Positions 32,816 to 40,882 of a stretch of 64,000 bases of DNA are shown piece after piece. The stretch is from Mesobacillus sp. S13 (GTDB lineage Bacteria > Bacillota > Bacilli > Bacillales > Cytobacillaceae). Positions within the stretch are counted from its first letter, which is position 1. The number at the start of each line of letters is the position of its first letter. The notes below the pieces were generated by a model. The model made no database searches and had not been told where the DNA came from. It saw nothing but the letters and a program-made list of their open reading frames with translations. The translations under genes and the position numbers were made by a program. The stretch covers positions 482,001-546,000 of the forward strand of contig NZ_CP084622.1 in NCBI RefSeq assembly GCF_020422885.1. Reading direction: 5' to 3'.

Positions 32816-32931
32816 CCAGCGCCTAGCCCCTCGAGACGTTTCGGTCCTGCCAATGAAGTCAAAGGGCGACTTCACTGTCAGGCCCTCCAACGCTTGTCGG
32901 GCCTGACCAAGCCGCTTCCGCTTTTCGGTCA
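32816..32931. repeat. CGCTTCCGCTTTTC dispersed repeat, long copy
   Basis: GTGTCTAGCTCCAGCGCCTA at the left, CCCTCGAGACG, an inner inverted pair AAGTCAAAGGGCGACTT, then GGGCCTGACCAAGCCGCTTC and CGCTTTTCGGTCAGG. The right end overlaps the stop codon of the M48 gene (TCA at 32929-32931). Confidence 0.8.
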
Positions 32932-34812
32932 GGAGGCTTGTTCCTTATCCTCCAAAGAGTAAATCTGGGAATTTTCTACGCTAAGCAGGCTTTTGCGCAA
33001 ATCCTTTTTGTCATTGAGGATGATGACGCAAGTATCCTCGAACTCGCCCAGGCCATTCATATACTTTTCGTATAAGGCTTCTTCTGCTTCGTCGAGATCC
33101 GTGCCCTTCGGAAGGTTCAGCTCAAGGCCAAGGACATACTGCTTACGCTCAGGAATGGCTTTGATTTGTTTGCGTACAAGGTATGCATGGGCAATCTCCC
33201 TGTATTGGGCAAGCTGCTCCAATCCGGCGAGGATTTCTTCGGGCTCTTTGTCATGGGCAGTAAAGTTGTCTGTTGGCTGGATAAAGTCGCATTCTTCATT
33301 GGAAGCTTCCACGAGATCAGCCCACTTCTCCAATTCTTCTCTCGTTTGCTCAAATAACTCGCTTTGCTGTGTGTCATAATAGTATCCGCATAACACATCA
33401 AGAGCGGGCAGGCGCAATTCCCAATCATATGACATCGCAAGGTTGATCAGTGAAATCCCTTTTTTCGCAGTGTCACTGGATTCCAGGTAATGTTCTCCTA
33501 GAGTCAATAGCGCTCCTGCGGTTCTTTGCTCGTGGTGATGCTTTTCAGCAATTTCTTCGTACAAAGGAATCGCCGCTTCCAGGCTATTGAATTCAACAGT
33601 TAAATAAGCTTTTTCCAGGAGTTCATCAAGAGAGGTAACCTGTTTTTTCGATAATTCATCGAATCGCTGCTTTGAATCATTGAAGGTTTCGATTTCTTCT
33701 TTCCACGTATCCTCATTGTGATCGACCCACATCTTATTAAAGTCACTTACGATTCGACCTGGATAGGCGAAGAAATAGTCCAGCGCGGATTCATGTTGTT
33801 TTTCAGGCAAACGTGCTTCAACACCCAGGGCAGAAAGTCTGTCTTTCAAGCATGGATGGGTATCTGTCATATAGCTCTCTTCATCGAGCTGTTCCTGGAA
33901 GTATTGAGTTGCCTTTTGGTCATTGAGTGAGATGAACTTTTCGGTAAAATTCGAATATGGCTGAGGAACACTGTTTGTCTTGGCGCACTCCTCGAACAGT
34001 TCACTGTAAAAATCACGGTAGTAGTAGGGTGCTGCCACAGAAGTAGCTGCCAAGGCTTCTCCCATTGCCTGCGGAGAGGTCATCTCAGCAGCCGAACGGT
34101 CAGCATCATATTCTTCTTGTCTTGCCATTGCAAAAGTATAAGCGTCAAACCGTGGGTAAAACCACTGGAAGAACTTCTTAAATATAAACGTGCCGAATTG
34201 TTCGTTTTCCTCCAGTGACTGCAATAAACGGCCCCAGCTCATTCTCAGCCTGTAGATCTTCGCTCCAAGCGCAGTATCCGAGTTTGAGATATGGGCTAGC
34301 TCGTGGGCCAGAACAGCTGTAAATTGCTGCTGAGAAAGTGTGGTGAGAAGCGGGATTCCGATGACAAGGACATTCCGCTTTTTCCCGAACATGCCATATG
34401 CAGAAATTTGAGCGACAGAGGCATTGAATTCACTATCAAGGACAATCTCATCGATAGGCGGCGTGTTCATTTTATGACGTAAAGCATCAATCATCTCATA
34501 CAGCTTAGGAGCTTCTTCCCGTTGAAGATAATACCCATCAGGCATTTCCATCTTCACAATCAGGGCTTTAATAATGAAGAATGACAGAGTTCCGGTCAAG
34601 AGCAGAACTTTCACATTTCCAAAAGTAAAATCACCGTCAGCAATCATCGATACGGAAATAGCCATCAAAAACAAAAATAACGACAAAAATAATGCAACAT
34701 AACCAAAACCAAGTCCAGTAAGCATGATGACCTTGAATCTGTAAAGCTTCGGGTTGGCAGATGCCTGTTTCTCCAGCTTGTTGACCAATATTTCAAACTC
34801 TTGATTTGTCAT
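32929..34812 (-). CDS. M48 family metallopeptidase with helical-repeat tail
   Basis: 627 residues. Two membrane segments (~28-55 and ~68-86) anchor the N-terminus. The zinc protease core is HELAH (H170, E171, H174) in AVLAHELAHISNSDT, with the third ligand Glu in RQEEYDADRSAAEM, as in HtpX/Ste24-type M48 enzymes. A soluble ~300-residue tail has TPR-like helix pairs (SLEAAIPLYEEIAEKHHHEQ, AGALLTLGEHYLESSDTAKK). HtpX itself is about 290 residues, so this is a longer form with a likely substrate-binding tail. It probably degrades misfolded membrane proteins, by family inference. ATG 34812 is preferred (GGGG eight bases upstream) over the ATG two codons earlier. Confidence 0.93.
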   Translation of the reverse strand: MTNQEFEILVNKLEKQASANPKLYRFKVIMLTGLGFGYVALFLSLFLFLMAISVSMIADGDFTFGNVKVLLLTGTLSFFIIKALIVKMEMPDGYYLQREEAPKLYEMIDALRHKMNTPPIDEIVLDSEFNASVAQISAYGMFGKKRNVLVIGIPLLTTLSQQQFTAVLAHELAHISNSDTALGAKIYRLRMSWGRLLQSLEENEQFGTFIFKKFFQWFYPRFDAYTFAMARQEEYDADRSAAEMTSPQAMGEALAATSVAAPYYYRDFYSELFEECAKTNSVPQPYSNFTEKFISLNDQKATQYFQEQLDEESYMTDTHPCLKDRLSALGVEARLPEKQHESALDYFFAYPGRIVSDFNKMWVDHNEDTWKEEIETFNDSKQRFDELSKKQVTSLDELLEKAYLTVEFNSLEAAIPLYEEIAEKHHHEQRTAGALLTLGEHYLESSDTAKKGISLINLAMSYDWELRLPALDVLCGYYYDTQQSELFEQTREELEKWADLVEASNEECDFIQPTDNFTAHDKEPEEILAGLEQLAQYREIAHAYLVRKQIKAIPERKQYVLGLELNLPKGTDLDEAEEALYEKYMNGLGEFEDTCVIILNDKKDLRKSLLSVENSQIYSLEDKEQAS

Positions 34813-34984
34813 TCTCATTCCCCTTTAATTTGTTATCGATAGTATTATAGCAGGGAGGAAGTTATTGCTAATAGCTGTTTTTTATTGGAAAAAATCAAAA
34901 CAGTAGAGCAATTCACAAATCTGGCCTTTTCATCCTCGAAATTAGGATGATGGGGGGTTTGCAACAATCACTGGAGAGCCAAAT

Positions 34985-35019
34985 CAAAAAGGGAATAAGT
35001 CTGCAGCTGACTTGTTCCC
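34985..35019 (-). terminator. Terminator of DUF421 gene
   Basis: GGGAATAAGTC (34991-35001) and GACTTGTTCCC (35009-35019) pair. On the reverse strand a T run follows (A run 34986-34990). Confidence 0.85.
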
Positions 35020-35028
35020 GCCATTTCC

Positions 35029-35637
35029 TCATTCCAACTCTTCAGGGTGGCCTTTGCTATGACCTTGATTCTTTATTTCTGTAAAAATATTGTCCGAATC
35101 GCTTGCTGGTGTGGAGTTTTGATTGTTGCCTGGTGGTTGGCTGCTCTCAATCAGCGATTTAAGCATTTGGATATCCTCTTTAGTGGCATATTGTTTTTCA
35201 GGCTTCAGCATATATCCTAATTGACCGTTCGATTCAATCGTTGCCCATTGCAGATCACTGAAATTTTGAATGTTTTGCTGCCGTAACCGGACCTCAAGCA
35301 TATCGACGGTCAACCGTAATTTTTTCAAGTTAGCTACATTCAACTCGCCGTTTTCGACAACGAGGCGGGATTTCCCGTAGATAAAAGTTTCCAGAACATT
35401 GTTTTTTAAGGTGATATATTCAATGACAAGAAGGGTGATGACCATCAACAAGGTAATGACCAAAGTGATCCATATATTCCTCTCGCTTACTGGCTGGATG
35501 ATCAATGAACCAACCGCTACCATCATGACCGTCTGGGCCACTGTCAGCTGGGATACTGATTTTCTTCCTGCCAGGCGGAGAATGAGGATGCCACCGATGA
35601 CAATAACGACAGATTTCCATATGAAATGTAAATCCAA
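35029..35637 (-). CDS. DUF421/YetF-type membrane protein
   Basis: 202 residues. Three membrane helices (HFIWKSVVIVIGGILILRLA, VAQTVMMVAVGSLIIQPVS and LVITLLMVITLLVIEY) are followed by a soluble DUF421 domain (VENGELNVANLKKLRLTVDM, LEVRLRQQNIQNFSDLQWAT, IESNGQLGYMLKPEKQ). RLAGRKSVSQLTVAQTV is the family hallmark between helices 1 and 2. YetF/YrbG-type proteins have no settled function, and some influence germination or membrane properties. The last ~40 residues are polar and acidic (SQPPGNNQNSTPASDSDNI). TTG start 35637 follows GGAGGGCTACTC, a clear non-ATG start. Confidence 0.92.
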   Translation of the reverse strand: MDLHFIWKSVVIVIGGILILRLAGRKSVSQLTVAQTVMMVAVGSLIIQPVSERNIWITLVITLLMVITLLVIEYITLKNNVLETFIYGKSRLVVENGELNVANLKKLRLTVDMLEVRLRQQNIQNFSDLQWATIESNGQLGYMLKPEKQYATKEDIQMLKSLIESSQPPGNNQNSTPASDSDNIFTEIKNQGHSKGHPEELE

Positions 35638-35799
35638 GAGTAGCCCTCCTTTTTACCAATTAATATGTATGTTGTTAAAAAGTGTAAAAAGTATGCATGT
35701 ATGGAGGCAGTTTCCGAGGCTTGGATGAATGGAACCTAAGTACATTACCTATATACATTGCATAGGATATGTTGATGAACTGGGGAGGGATGGACAAAA

Positions 35800-36609
35800 A
35801 TGTACTATGTACCAAATGGTTATTCTAATCAATATTATGGACCGAATTATTACGATGGAAGACAGTCTGGTCAGTGGGCTTACCCTTATGGAATGTATTA
35901 TGTGAACGGTTACCATGGTTTCCGCTATCCTAACGGGAACGGAATGATTCCTTTAGCGGATTATGGGCCTAATCCATATGTGGTCAATATCAATGAAGCT
36001 ACAATACAGAACAACACGTATCGAACGGCTTTATGGACAGGAACACATTTGCAAGTCACGTTGATGAGCATTGATGTTGGTGATGATATTGGTCTGGAAA
36101 TTCATCCTGATGTGGATCAATTCTTGCGGATCGAGCAAGGGCAGGGGATGGTTCAGATGGGTCAGAGCAAAGAGAACTTAACCTTCCAGCGCCCGGTGGT
36201 TGACGATTCTGCGATCATGATTCCTGCCGGAACATGGCATAATGTGACCAATACCGGCAATACGCCGTTAAAGCTTTACTCCATCTACGCGCCGCCTAAC
36301 CATCCATTCGGAACTGTCCACGTGACAAAAGCCGATGCAATTGCAAGTGAAGGCGGTGCGAACAGCAATGGGGATACAGTTGTTTTTGGCAAGACTCCAG
36401 ATGAATGGGTGCAGCACACAGAGTATTTGGTGCAGGAAGGATTAGAAGACGTGAAAAGAGGGATCAATGCCACGCATATTCTTCAAGAATTCATTCTAAT
36501 GGGAGTCCTGGTAGGGAAGGGATACACTCCTGAAAAAGCATATGAAACAGTAGAAGAGTGGGAGCGTTCCGGAAAATCCAAGCTTCTTCAGCAGAGCAAA
36601 AATATGTAG
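35800..36609 (+). CDS. Cupin-domain protein with Tyr/Gly-rich N-terminus
   Basis: 269 residues. The first ~55 residues are rich in Tyr, Gly, Asn and Pro (YYVPNGYSNQYYGPNYYDGR), like spore coat proteins. A cupin barrel follows: GLEIHPDVDQFLRIEQGQGM (motif 1; His and acid ligands) and IMIPAGTWHNVTNTGNTPLK (motif 2; His). FGTVHVTKADA and a helical tail complete it. Related cupins, with or without the Y/G segment, occur across spore-formers. A spore coat location is inferred from composition only. ATG 35800 follows GGGGAGGGATGGACAAAA. Single gene, closed by the GAAGCAAAGGG terminator. Confidence 0.85.
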   Translation: MYYVPNGYSNQYYGPNYYDGRQSGQWAYPYGMYYVNGYHGFRYPNGNGMIPLADYGPNPYVVNINEATIQNNTYRTALWTGTHLQVTLMSIDVGDDIGLEIHPDVDQFLRIEQGQGMVQMGQSKENLTFQRPVVDDSAIMIPAGTWHNVTNTGNTPLKLYSIYAPPNHPFGTVHVTKADAIASEGGANSNGDTVVFGKTPDEWVQHTEYLVQEGLEDVKRGINATHILQEFILMGVLVGKGYTPEKAYETVEEWERSGKSKLLQQSKNM

Positions 36610-36618
36610 GCACACGAA

Positions 36619-36646
36619 AGAAGCAAAGGGAGATCCCTTTGCTTCT
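36619..36646. terminator. Bidirectional terminator
   Basis: AGAAGCAAAGGG (36619-36630) and CCCTTTGCTTCT (36635-36646) are exact complements with a 4-base loop. It lies between converging genes. T runs are weak. Confidence 0.75.
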
Positions 36647-36651
36647 GCGTA

Positions 36652-36951
36652 TTATAGGCATTCATTCTCCACGGTGTTGATGAGCTTTTTTAATAATTCA
36701 ACCGAATGATCCAGGGAAAGGGAATAGTACCGCTGTGTGCCCTGTTGGTTCATTTCGACCAAATTATGCTCACGGAGTATTTTTAAATGATGGGAAATGG
36801 CCGGCCGTGACAAGGTTGCGTGCTCGGTGATTTCATTCACGCTTAAGCGCTCATGCTCAGCTAATAATAAGATGATATCCTGCCTTGCAGGGTCACTTAA
36901 GGCTGTAAAAAGCGGGATGCATGAACGGAAAACTTCAATTGCTTTTTCCAC
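36652..36951 (-). CDS. ArsR family winged-helix regulator
   Basis: 99 residues. The core is LFTALSDPARQDIILLLAEH, ERLSVNEITEHATLSRPAIS and HHLKILREHNLVEMNQQGTQ, ending RYYSLSLDHSVELLKKL. This is the ArsR helix-turn-helix ('L-S-R-P-A-I-S-H-H-L-K-I-L'). No Cys is in the metal-binding ELCVC position, so it is unlikely to sense arsenite or heavy metals; a metabolite or protein switch is more likely. The start is GTG 36951 with AAAGGAGA upstream. It is downstream of the SDR gene (48 bases) in the same operon, with operator-like palindromes ahead of the operon. Confidence 0.92.
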   Translation of the reverse strand: MEKAIEVFRSCIPLFTALSDPARQDIILLLAEHERLSVNEITEHATLSRPAISHHLKILREHNLVEMNQQGTQRYYSLSLDHSVELLKKLINTVENECL

Positions 36952-36999
36952 CTTTGAATGCTCTCCTTTGTTGAGTCGTTACCTTTTATTAAATCGCAG

Positions 37000-37767
37000 T
37001 TATGCTTCTTGCGCAACATATTTAGCGATTTTGGCGGCTAGGGACCTTGGCAGGAATTTGGCTGCGTAGGCACCGACTTTATTCGTACCCCCAGTAATGA
37101 CGACACGCTTGCCTGCCATCAATGCCTGATAGCCCTGTTTCGCCACCTCATGTGAAGACATGGCACCGCTGAACATCTTGGTCTTTGCCACGTTCGCAAC
37201 AGAAGCAAAGTTGGTTTTTGTCGCTCCGGGGCATAGAGTGGTGACCGTCACATTCGTGCCCGCCAGTTCTTCAGCCAGCGCTTCTGAAAAGGACAACACA
37301 TACGCTTTTGTTGCATAGTAAACGGCCATCATCGGTCCTGGCTGGAAGGCTGCGGTACTGGCAACATTAAGGATCCTCGCCTTATGAGAGCTTCCTTTCA
37401 TCTCTGGCAAAAAGTAATACGTTAATTCTGTCAGTGCGGTGTTATTCAATTGAATCATCTCAGATTGCTTTTGGATATCGAGATTATCAAAATTGCCCAT
37501 TAAACCAAAGCCAGCATTGTTTATTAAAGTATCAATCGTGATGCCTGCAGATTTGACTTCCTCATATACCTCTTTGGCAGCATTAGGCCTGCTTAAATCT
37601 TTGGTGATGATGGTGACGTTCAGTTGAGGATATTGACTCTTGATCTCCTCCATCTTTGCCTGATTTCGCGCCACCAGAACCAAATCAAACCCATCATGTG
37701 CAAACATGCCAACAAAATCATATCCTAAACCGCTCGTTGCTCCGGTAATTAAAGCTGTCTTATTCAT
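37000..37767 (-). CDS. SDR family NAD(P)-dependent oxidoreductase
   Basis: 255 residues, classical short-chain dehydrogenase. TALITGATSGLGYDFVGMFA is the nucleotide motif (TGxxxGxG), LVARNQAKMEEIKSQ suggests NADP use, INNAGFGLMGNF is the NAG motif, Ser is in LNVASTAAFQ, and YYATKAYVLSF gives Tyr and Lys (YxxxK). LCPGATKTNF follows. This branch (SDR 'DltE/YqjQ-like') handles small ketones or aldehydes, and the real substrate is unknown. Start ATG follows ATAGGAGGATTCAC. First gene of the SDR-ArsR operon. Confidence 0.92.
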   Translation of the reverse strand: MNKTALITGATSGLGYDFVGMFAHDGFDLVLVARNQAKMEEIKSQYPQLNVTIITKDLSRPNAAKEVYEEVKSAGITIDTLINNAGFGLMGNFDNLDIQKQSEMIQLNNTALTELTYYFLPEMKGSSHKARILNVASTAAFQPGPMMAVYYATKAYVLSFSEALAEELAGTNVTVTTLCPGATKTNFASVANVAKTKMFSGAMSSHEVAKQGYQALMAGKRVVITGGTNKVGAYAAKFLPRSLAAKIAKYVAQEA

Positions 37768-37782
37768 GTGAATCCTCCTATT

Positions 37783-37816
37783 ATGTTTAAATGTTTAAAA
37801 GCTTAAACGTTTAAAC
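37783..37816. promoter_or_regulatory. Overlapping GTTTAA/TTAAAC palindromes
   Basis: TTAAACGTTTAA (37803-37814) is a perfect palindrome and overlaps GTTTAAAAGCTTAAAC (37793-37808), with another GTTTAAA at 37784. They lie 16-50 bp before the SDR start and are the best candidate operators for the ArsR protein. Confidence 0.55.
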
Positions 37817-37957
37817 AAATAATAATACCTTTTCTAAAAAAATTCAAGTGTTTAAATCTATTTTTTATAAATGAACAGAACCATCAGAATTTCAATACAA
37901 GAGGTCATGAAGGGGGAGACTTCACAAAAACGACGGCTATCAAGGGGTGTCTTGAAT

Positions 37958-37977
37958 TTAATCAAACGTTTGATTAA
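37958..37977. promoter_or_regulatory. 20-bp palindrome, second copy of AATCAAACGTTTGATT
   Basis: TTAATCAAACGTTTGATTAA, perfect over 20 bp. It matches the 16-bp core at 12138. It is 190 bp upstream of the SDR-ArsR operon. Overlapping open frames here (37858-38218, reverse) have no ribosome site and are not believed. Confidence 0.5.
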
Positions 37978-38235
37978 GAGGGAGGAACGGAGAAACGAGG
38001 GTTGTGCAAGAAGTACGGAATCCAATAGGGCTTCCAAACCATAAGGTGGTGAAATGAAATAAAAAGGGAGTCGAGATAAGGTTATGATACTTCGAATGGC
38101 AATCTTGATAGACTCCAGCCGTAAGAAAAATAACAATAATAATATAAAACACCTCCCGCCAGTCCAAGGGAAACCCAGGTGATTGTTCTAAATATGCGGT
38201 GGGTGATAATGAGTTCATAAATGGAGGGGAGGAAA

Positions 38236-38301
38236 TAATCGCTTTATCTTTCGAAAGCAGAAGCAGAAATGGAACTAGAGTTTATCGACTTGTCTGTCTG
38301 A
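38236..38301 (+). pseudogene. 3' remnant of a paralog of the gene at 39231
   Basis: The frame ending at 38301 reads YLSKAEAEMELEFIDLSV. It matches YRSKAEAELKLEFID at the C-terminus of the gene ending at 39485. Both are followed at similar distance by the GTTGATCC repeat. No start or upstream homologous codons remain, so only the tail survives. Confidence 0.65.
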
Positions 38302-38337
38302 TAGTCCTTCGCCAGAACAAAATTTATATTGAATTAA

Positions 38338-38400
38338 CGGGTGCGTTGATCCAGAAGGATTGAACGCTTTTTTGTTGAATTCCTAATGGAACAAACGGAA
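38338..38400 (+). repeat. GTTGATCC terminator repeat, copy 3
   Basis: GGGTGCGTTGATCCAGAAGG, ATTGAACGC, then TTTTTTGTTGAATTC and AACAAACGG. This long form (~60 bp) is shared with 39511 and, on the other strand, 62521 and 63043. Confidence 0.75.
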
Positions 38401-38458
38401 GATAATTGAATTAAGAACCCAACTTCTGAATAAGACAATAAAGAGGAAATCCATTGGA

Positions 38459-39234
38459 ATGGGTGTGTTTAGTTTGAGGATATTGGTTACTGGTTCAACA
38501 GGACAACTAGGTTCAATTTTATTTAAGCAACTAAAAGCTTCTGATTATAAAGTTAAAATAACATCTAGAAGAAAACCTGAAGGAATAGGACATTTCGAGT
38601 GGGTTTATAGCGATTTATCGTCTGGTGAAGGATTAGAAGCAGCAGTAAAAGATGTAGATGTAATTATACACGCAGCAACAAGTCCGATTAAAAATTCAAA
38701 AATGGTCGAGGTTTTAGGTTTTAAGGAGTTCTTAGGTAAAATAAAACACATAAAACATCTTATTTATCCGTCGATTGTTGGGGTAGATGAAATACCATTT
38801 AAATATTATAAGCAAAAATATGAAGCAGAAGAGTTGTTGAAAAATTGTTCTATCCCTCATACGATTGTACGTGCAACTCAGTTCCACAACTTTGTCGAAA
38901 ATTTATTTATATCAAAACCACTCTGTAAAAGATATATTGTCCCTGGAAACTTTAAATTCCAAAGTGTTGATGCTGGTGAATTTGCCAGTCATCTAATAGG
39001 TTTAGTGGGAAAAGATCCCCAAGGAAGAGCAGAGGATTTTTGCGGACCAGATATTATGACATTAAAAGAAATGGCTGAATTGAAAATCAAAAAAATAATG
39101 AATCAAATAAAGTTTTAAGTATTTCTTTTCCAGGAAAACTGTACAAATCTTTCTCTGAGGGTAAAAATACAAATTCTTTGCGGAAAATGGGGGAAATCAC
39201 ATTCGGGGATTATCTAAGTAATAAGCTCGAATGA
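38459..39234 (+). pseudogene. NmrA-like NAD(P)-binding protein with frameshift near its 3' end
   Basis: Atypical SDR. ILVTGSTGQLGSILFKQLKA is the dinucleotide site, and IIHAATSPIKN and IYPSIVGVDEIPFKYYKQKY (Y-x-x-x-K) follow, as in NmrA or complex-I-type SDRs. The frame at first stops at 39118. A second frame resumes at about 39101 and reads ESNKVLSISFPGKLYKSFSE, then GKNTNSLRKMGEITFGDYLS and NKLE, ending at 39234: the normal C-terminus. The switch falls at a run of seven A (39089-39095). Eight A would restore one frame of about 258 codons. So it is either a disrupted gene, phase-variable, or a base missed in sequencing. ATG 38459 follows GAGGAAATCCATTGGA. Confidence 0.8.
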
Positions 39235-39485
39235 AATATAGTAAGCTCAGACTTCTGAGGGGACCTTCTGGATTTATCGGAACTGTTGATCAACAATGTG
39301 ATTTGAAAAGTGACGCACCAATTTGTTATATCAATAGGCATTTAGAGTGCTTGATAATTTCTGAAAACGGAGAAGATTTTCTGAGTACTATAGGTTCATG
39401 GCAAGACAACTTGAAACCCTATGATAAAGTTATCGTTTATCGTTCAAAAGCAGAAGCAGAACTGAAACTAGAATTTATCGATTAG
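39231..39485 (+). CDS. Small protein of unknown function, overlapping upstream gene
   Basis: 84 residues. ATG 39231 overlaps the restored stop of the upstream gene (ATGA), so translation is probably coupled. It contains LRLLRGPSGFIGTVDQQCDL, ICYINRHLECLIISENGEDF and DKVIVYRSKAEAELKLEFID. A beta-rich fold is likely. No family is recognised, but a second copy of its C-terminus survives at 38236, so it belongs to a local family of cassette-like genes. Ribosome site is weak, consistent with coupling. Confidence 0.5.
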   Translation: MKYSKLRLLRGPSGFIGTVDQQCDLKSDAPICYINRHLECLIISENGEDFLSTIGSWQDNLKPYDKVIVYRSKAEAELKLEFID

Positions 39486-39510
39486 TCTATTATAATCATA
39501 CATTGAATTA

Positions 39511-39572
39511 ACGGTTGCGTTGATCCAGAAGGATTGAGCGCCTTTTTGTTGAATTTCTTATTGAACTGACAG
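39511..39572 (+). repeat. GTTGATCC terminator repeat, copy 4
   Basis: ACGGTTGCGTTGATCCAGAA then GGATTGAGCGCCTTTTTGTT and GAATTTC, 26 bp after the preceding stop. Nearly identical to copy 3, including the TTGAATTAACGG before it. Confidence 0.75.
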
Positions 39573-39632
39573 TAATTTGGAATAAGCTTTTGATCCCAAA
39601 CTGTGAGAGGAAAAGCCACCCAATTAGGTGAG

Positions 39633-40181
39633 CTAATCATCTAGTTTTTCAAAGTTTTCTCTTTTTGTAAGCCAATATGCAACTAAATAAATTACAATAT
39701 AAATCGGTATCGAATAGTAGAATTTCCAATTGATGGGTTTGTATATATCTGTTACTACTATTAGTGGTTCACCAATGAATGCTGTTAATAAACCGAAGAT
39801 TACTGCTTTCTTTATTGGTGAAAAGTGGGGCTTATATTGTATTAAACTCATTATTATGACAGGCATTAGTGCTAAATCATAAGGTAAATAAGCAGGTATG
39901 AAAGGGAAGACTTCGTAACGATAAGACCATAACCCCATTTGGACGCCGATCGCATCTAGTGCAACAGAAATAGTCATCACAAAAAATCCGGCTGTCAATA
40001 ATCTATATCTACTCTCTTTTTTATGAAACTTAATCCATAGAAACCAAGTGATGATTGTTACAATAACTCCGAACCACCATCTCCAGGAGAAAATTACCTC
40101 CTGTTGCCATAGCTCTATCACTTGTTTTACGATCTCGTGAGTTTCTTTTGCGTATTTATCCATTAGTTCAACTGTAGTCAT
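39633..40181 (-). CDS. CBO0543-family membrane protein
   Basis: 182 residues with five or six helices. Recognisable pieces are WWFGVIVTIITWFLWIKFHK, FVMTISVALDAIGVQMGLWS (Asp in helix), YRYEVFPFIPAYLPYDLALM (the Y-L-P-Y-D motif), YKPHFSPIKKAVIFGLLTAF and IGEPLIVVTDIYKPINWKFY. The 'YxPYDLxxxP' and 'xEPxxxxxDxYxxxxW' patterns define CBO0543 proteins, whose function is unknown. ATG 40181 follows ATAGAGGTGATAAA. It converges with the unknown gene at 39231 across the repeat at 39511. Confidence 0.85.
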   Translation of the reverse strand: MTTVELMDKYAKETHEIVKQVIELWQQEVIFSWRWWFGVIVTIITWFLWIKFHKKESRYRLLTAGFFVMTISVALDAIGVQMGLWSYRYEVFPFIPAYLPYDLALMPVIIMSLIQYKPHFSPIKKAVIFGLLTAFIGEPLIVVTDIYKPINWKFYYSIPIYIVIYLVAYWLTKRENFEKLDD

Positions 40182-40371
40182 TTTATCACCTCTATATGGT
40201 ATTTAAATTATTGGTTTTGATTGGAAGAATTAAACATTGTTTAAAAATATGCCTCATTTCTAAGTTGCATTTTATACAACCATGACTTTTCTTGTTGTTA
40301 TGGAGTCTTCAGAGGACATGATTGCTATAGAGGTTTTCCTTTATTGAGGGGGGTTTGTTGAAGAAGGATAA

Positions 40372-40447
40372 GCAACCATGCAACCTGAATATGTACTTAA
40401 TAGAAAAGGCAACCAAGCACCTTGAATATGTACTAATAATAGAAAAA
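40372..40447. repeat. Tandem direct repeat, two units of 37-39 bp
   Basis: GCAACCATGCAACCTGAATA at 40372 and GCAACCAAGCACCTTGAATA at 40409. Each continues TGTACT(T)AATAGAAAA. The pair sits immediately upstream of the ribosome site of the gene at 40469, so it is in its leader. Confidence 0.65.
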
Positions 40448-40468
40448 TTGTTATTGGAGGAGCCAAAA

Positions 40469-40816
40469 ATGAAGTGTTTTTGTGAACAACAAGAAACATA
40501 CGAGTTAAAGGTCGAAGGTGATATTGGAGCAGATCCAATCTGGTGTGATCATTGCGGCTGTAATTTTGATTTAGATGATCTTCCAATCTCAAAAGAATTA
40601 AAAAGGGAATTGAGCGAGTGGGCATTGAAGTATGGGGAATGGATTGATTGGGATTCAGATCAGTTAATTGAAAATGGTGTTGGGTTAGAGGAAGAACATA
40701 ATAGGCAAGGTGCAGATTTAACAGAACAAGTGAAATTACAGTTCAGCGGTAAATACAAGATAAAGTTTTCACCTTCTTCAATGGGAAGAAGTTATGCAAT
40801 TAATAAACATACTTAA
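40469..40816 (+). CDS. Small zinc-ribbon-like protein, unknown function
   Basis: 115 residues. ATG 40469 follows TTGGAGGAG. A larger in-frame extension upstream would translate the direct repeat and is not used. Cys pairs CFC near the start and CDHCG (DPIWCDHCGCNFDLDDLPI) could bind one Zn. A middle acidic helix (KELKRELSEWALKYGEWIDW) and a short strand-rich end (YKIKFSPSSMGRSYAI) follow. Similar short proteins with 'CFC...CDxCG' are known as orphans in Bacillaceae, and no activity is known. Lies in the AT-rich 38-41 kb island. Confidence 0.65.
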   Translation: MKCFCEQQETYELKVEGDIGADPIWCDHCGCNFDLDDLPISKELKRELSEWALKYGEWIDWDSDQLIENGVGLEEEHNRQGADLTEQVKLQFSGKYKIKFSPSSMGRSYAINKHT

Positions 40817-40882
40817 AGTAACTACAGTGCGATTAATAATAGGTAGCACTCTTTTTTCTTATTATCTATAAAGGAGAAACTT

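Noticed and set aside
37858-38218. Two overlapping reverse frames with hydrophobic stretches
   Set aside because: No ribosome site, mutually overlapping in different frames, and they read through a perfect palindrome.
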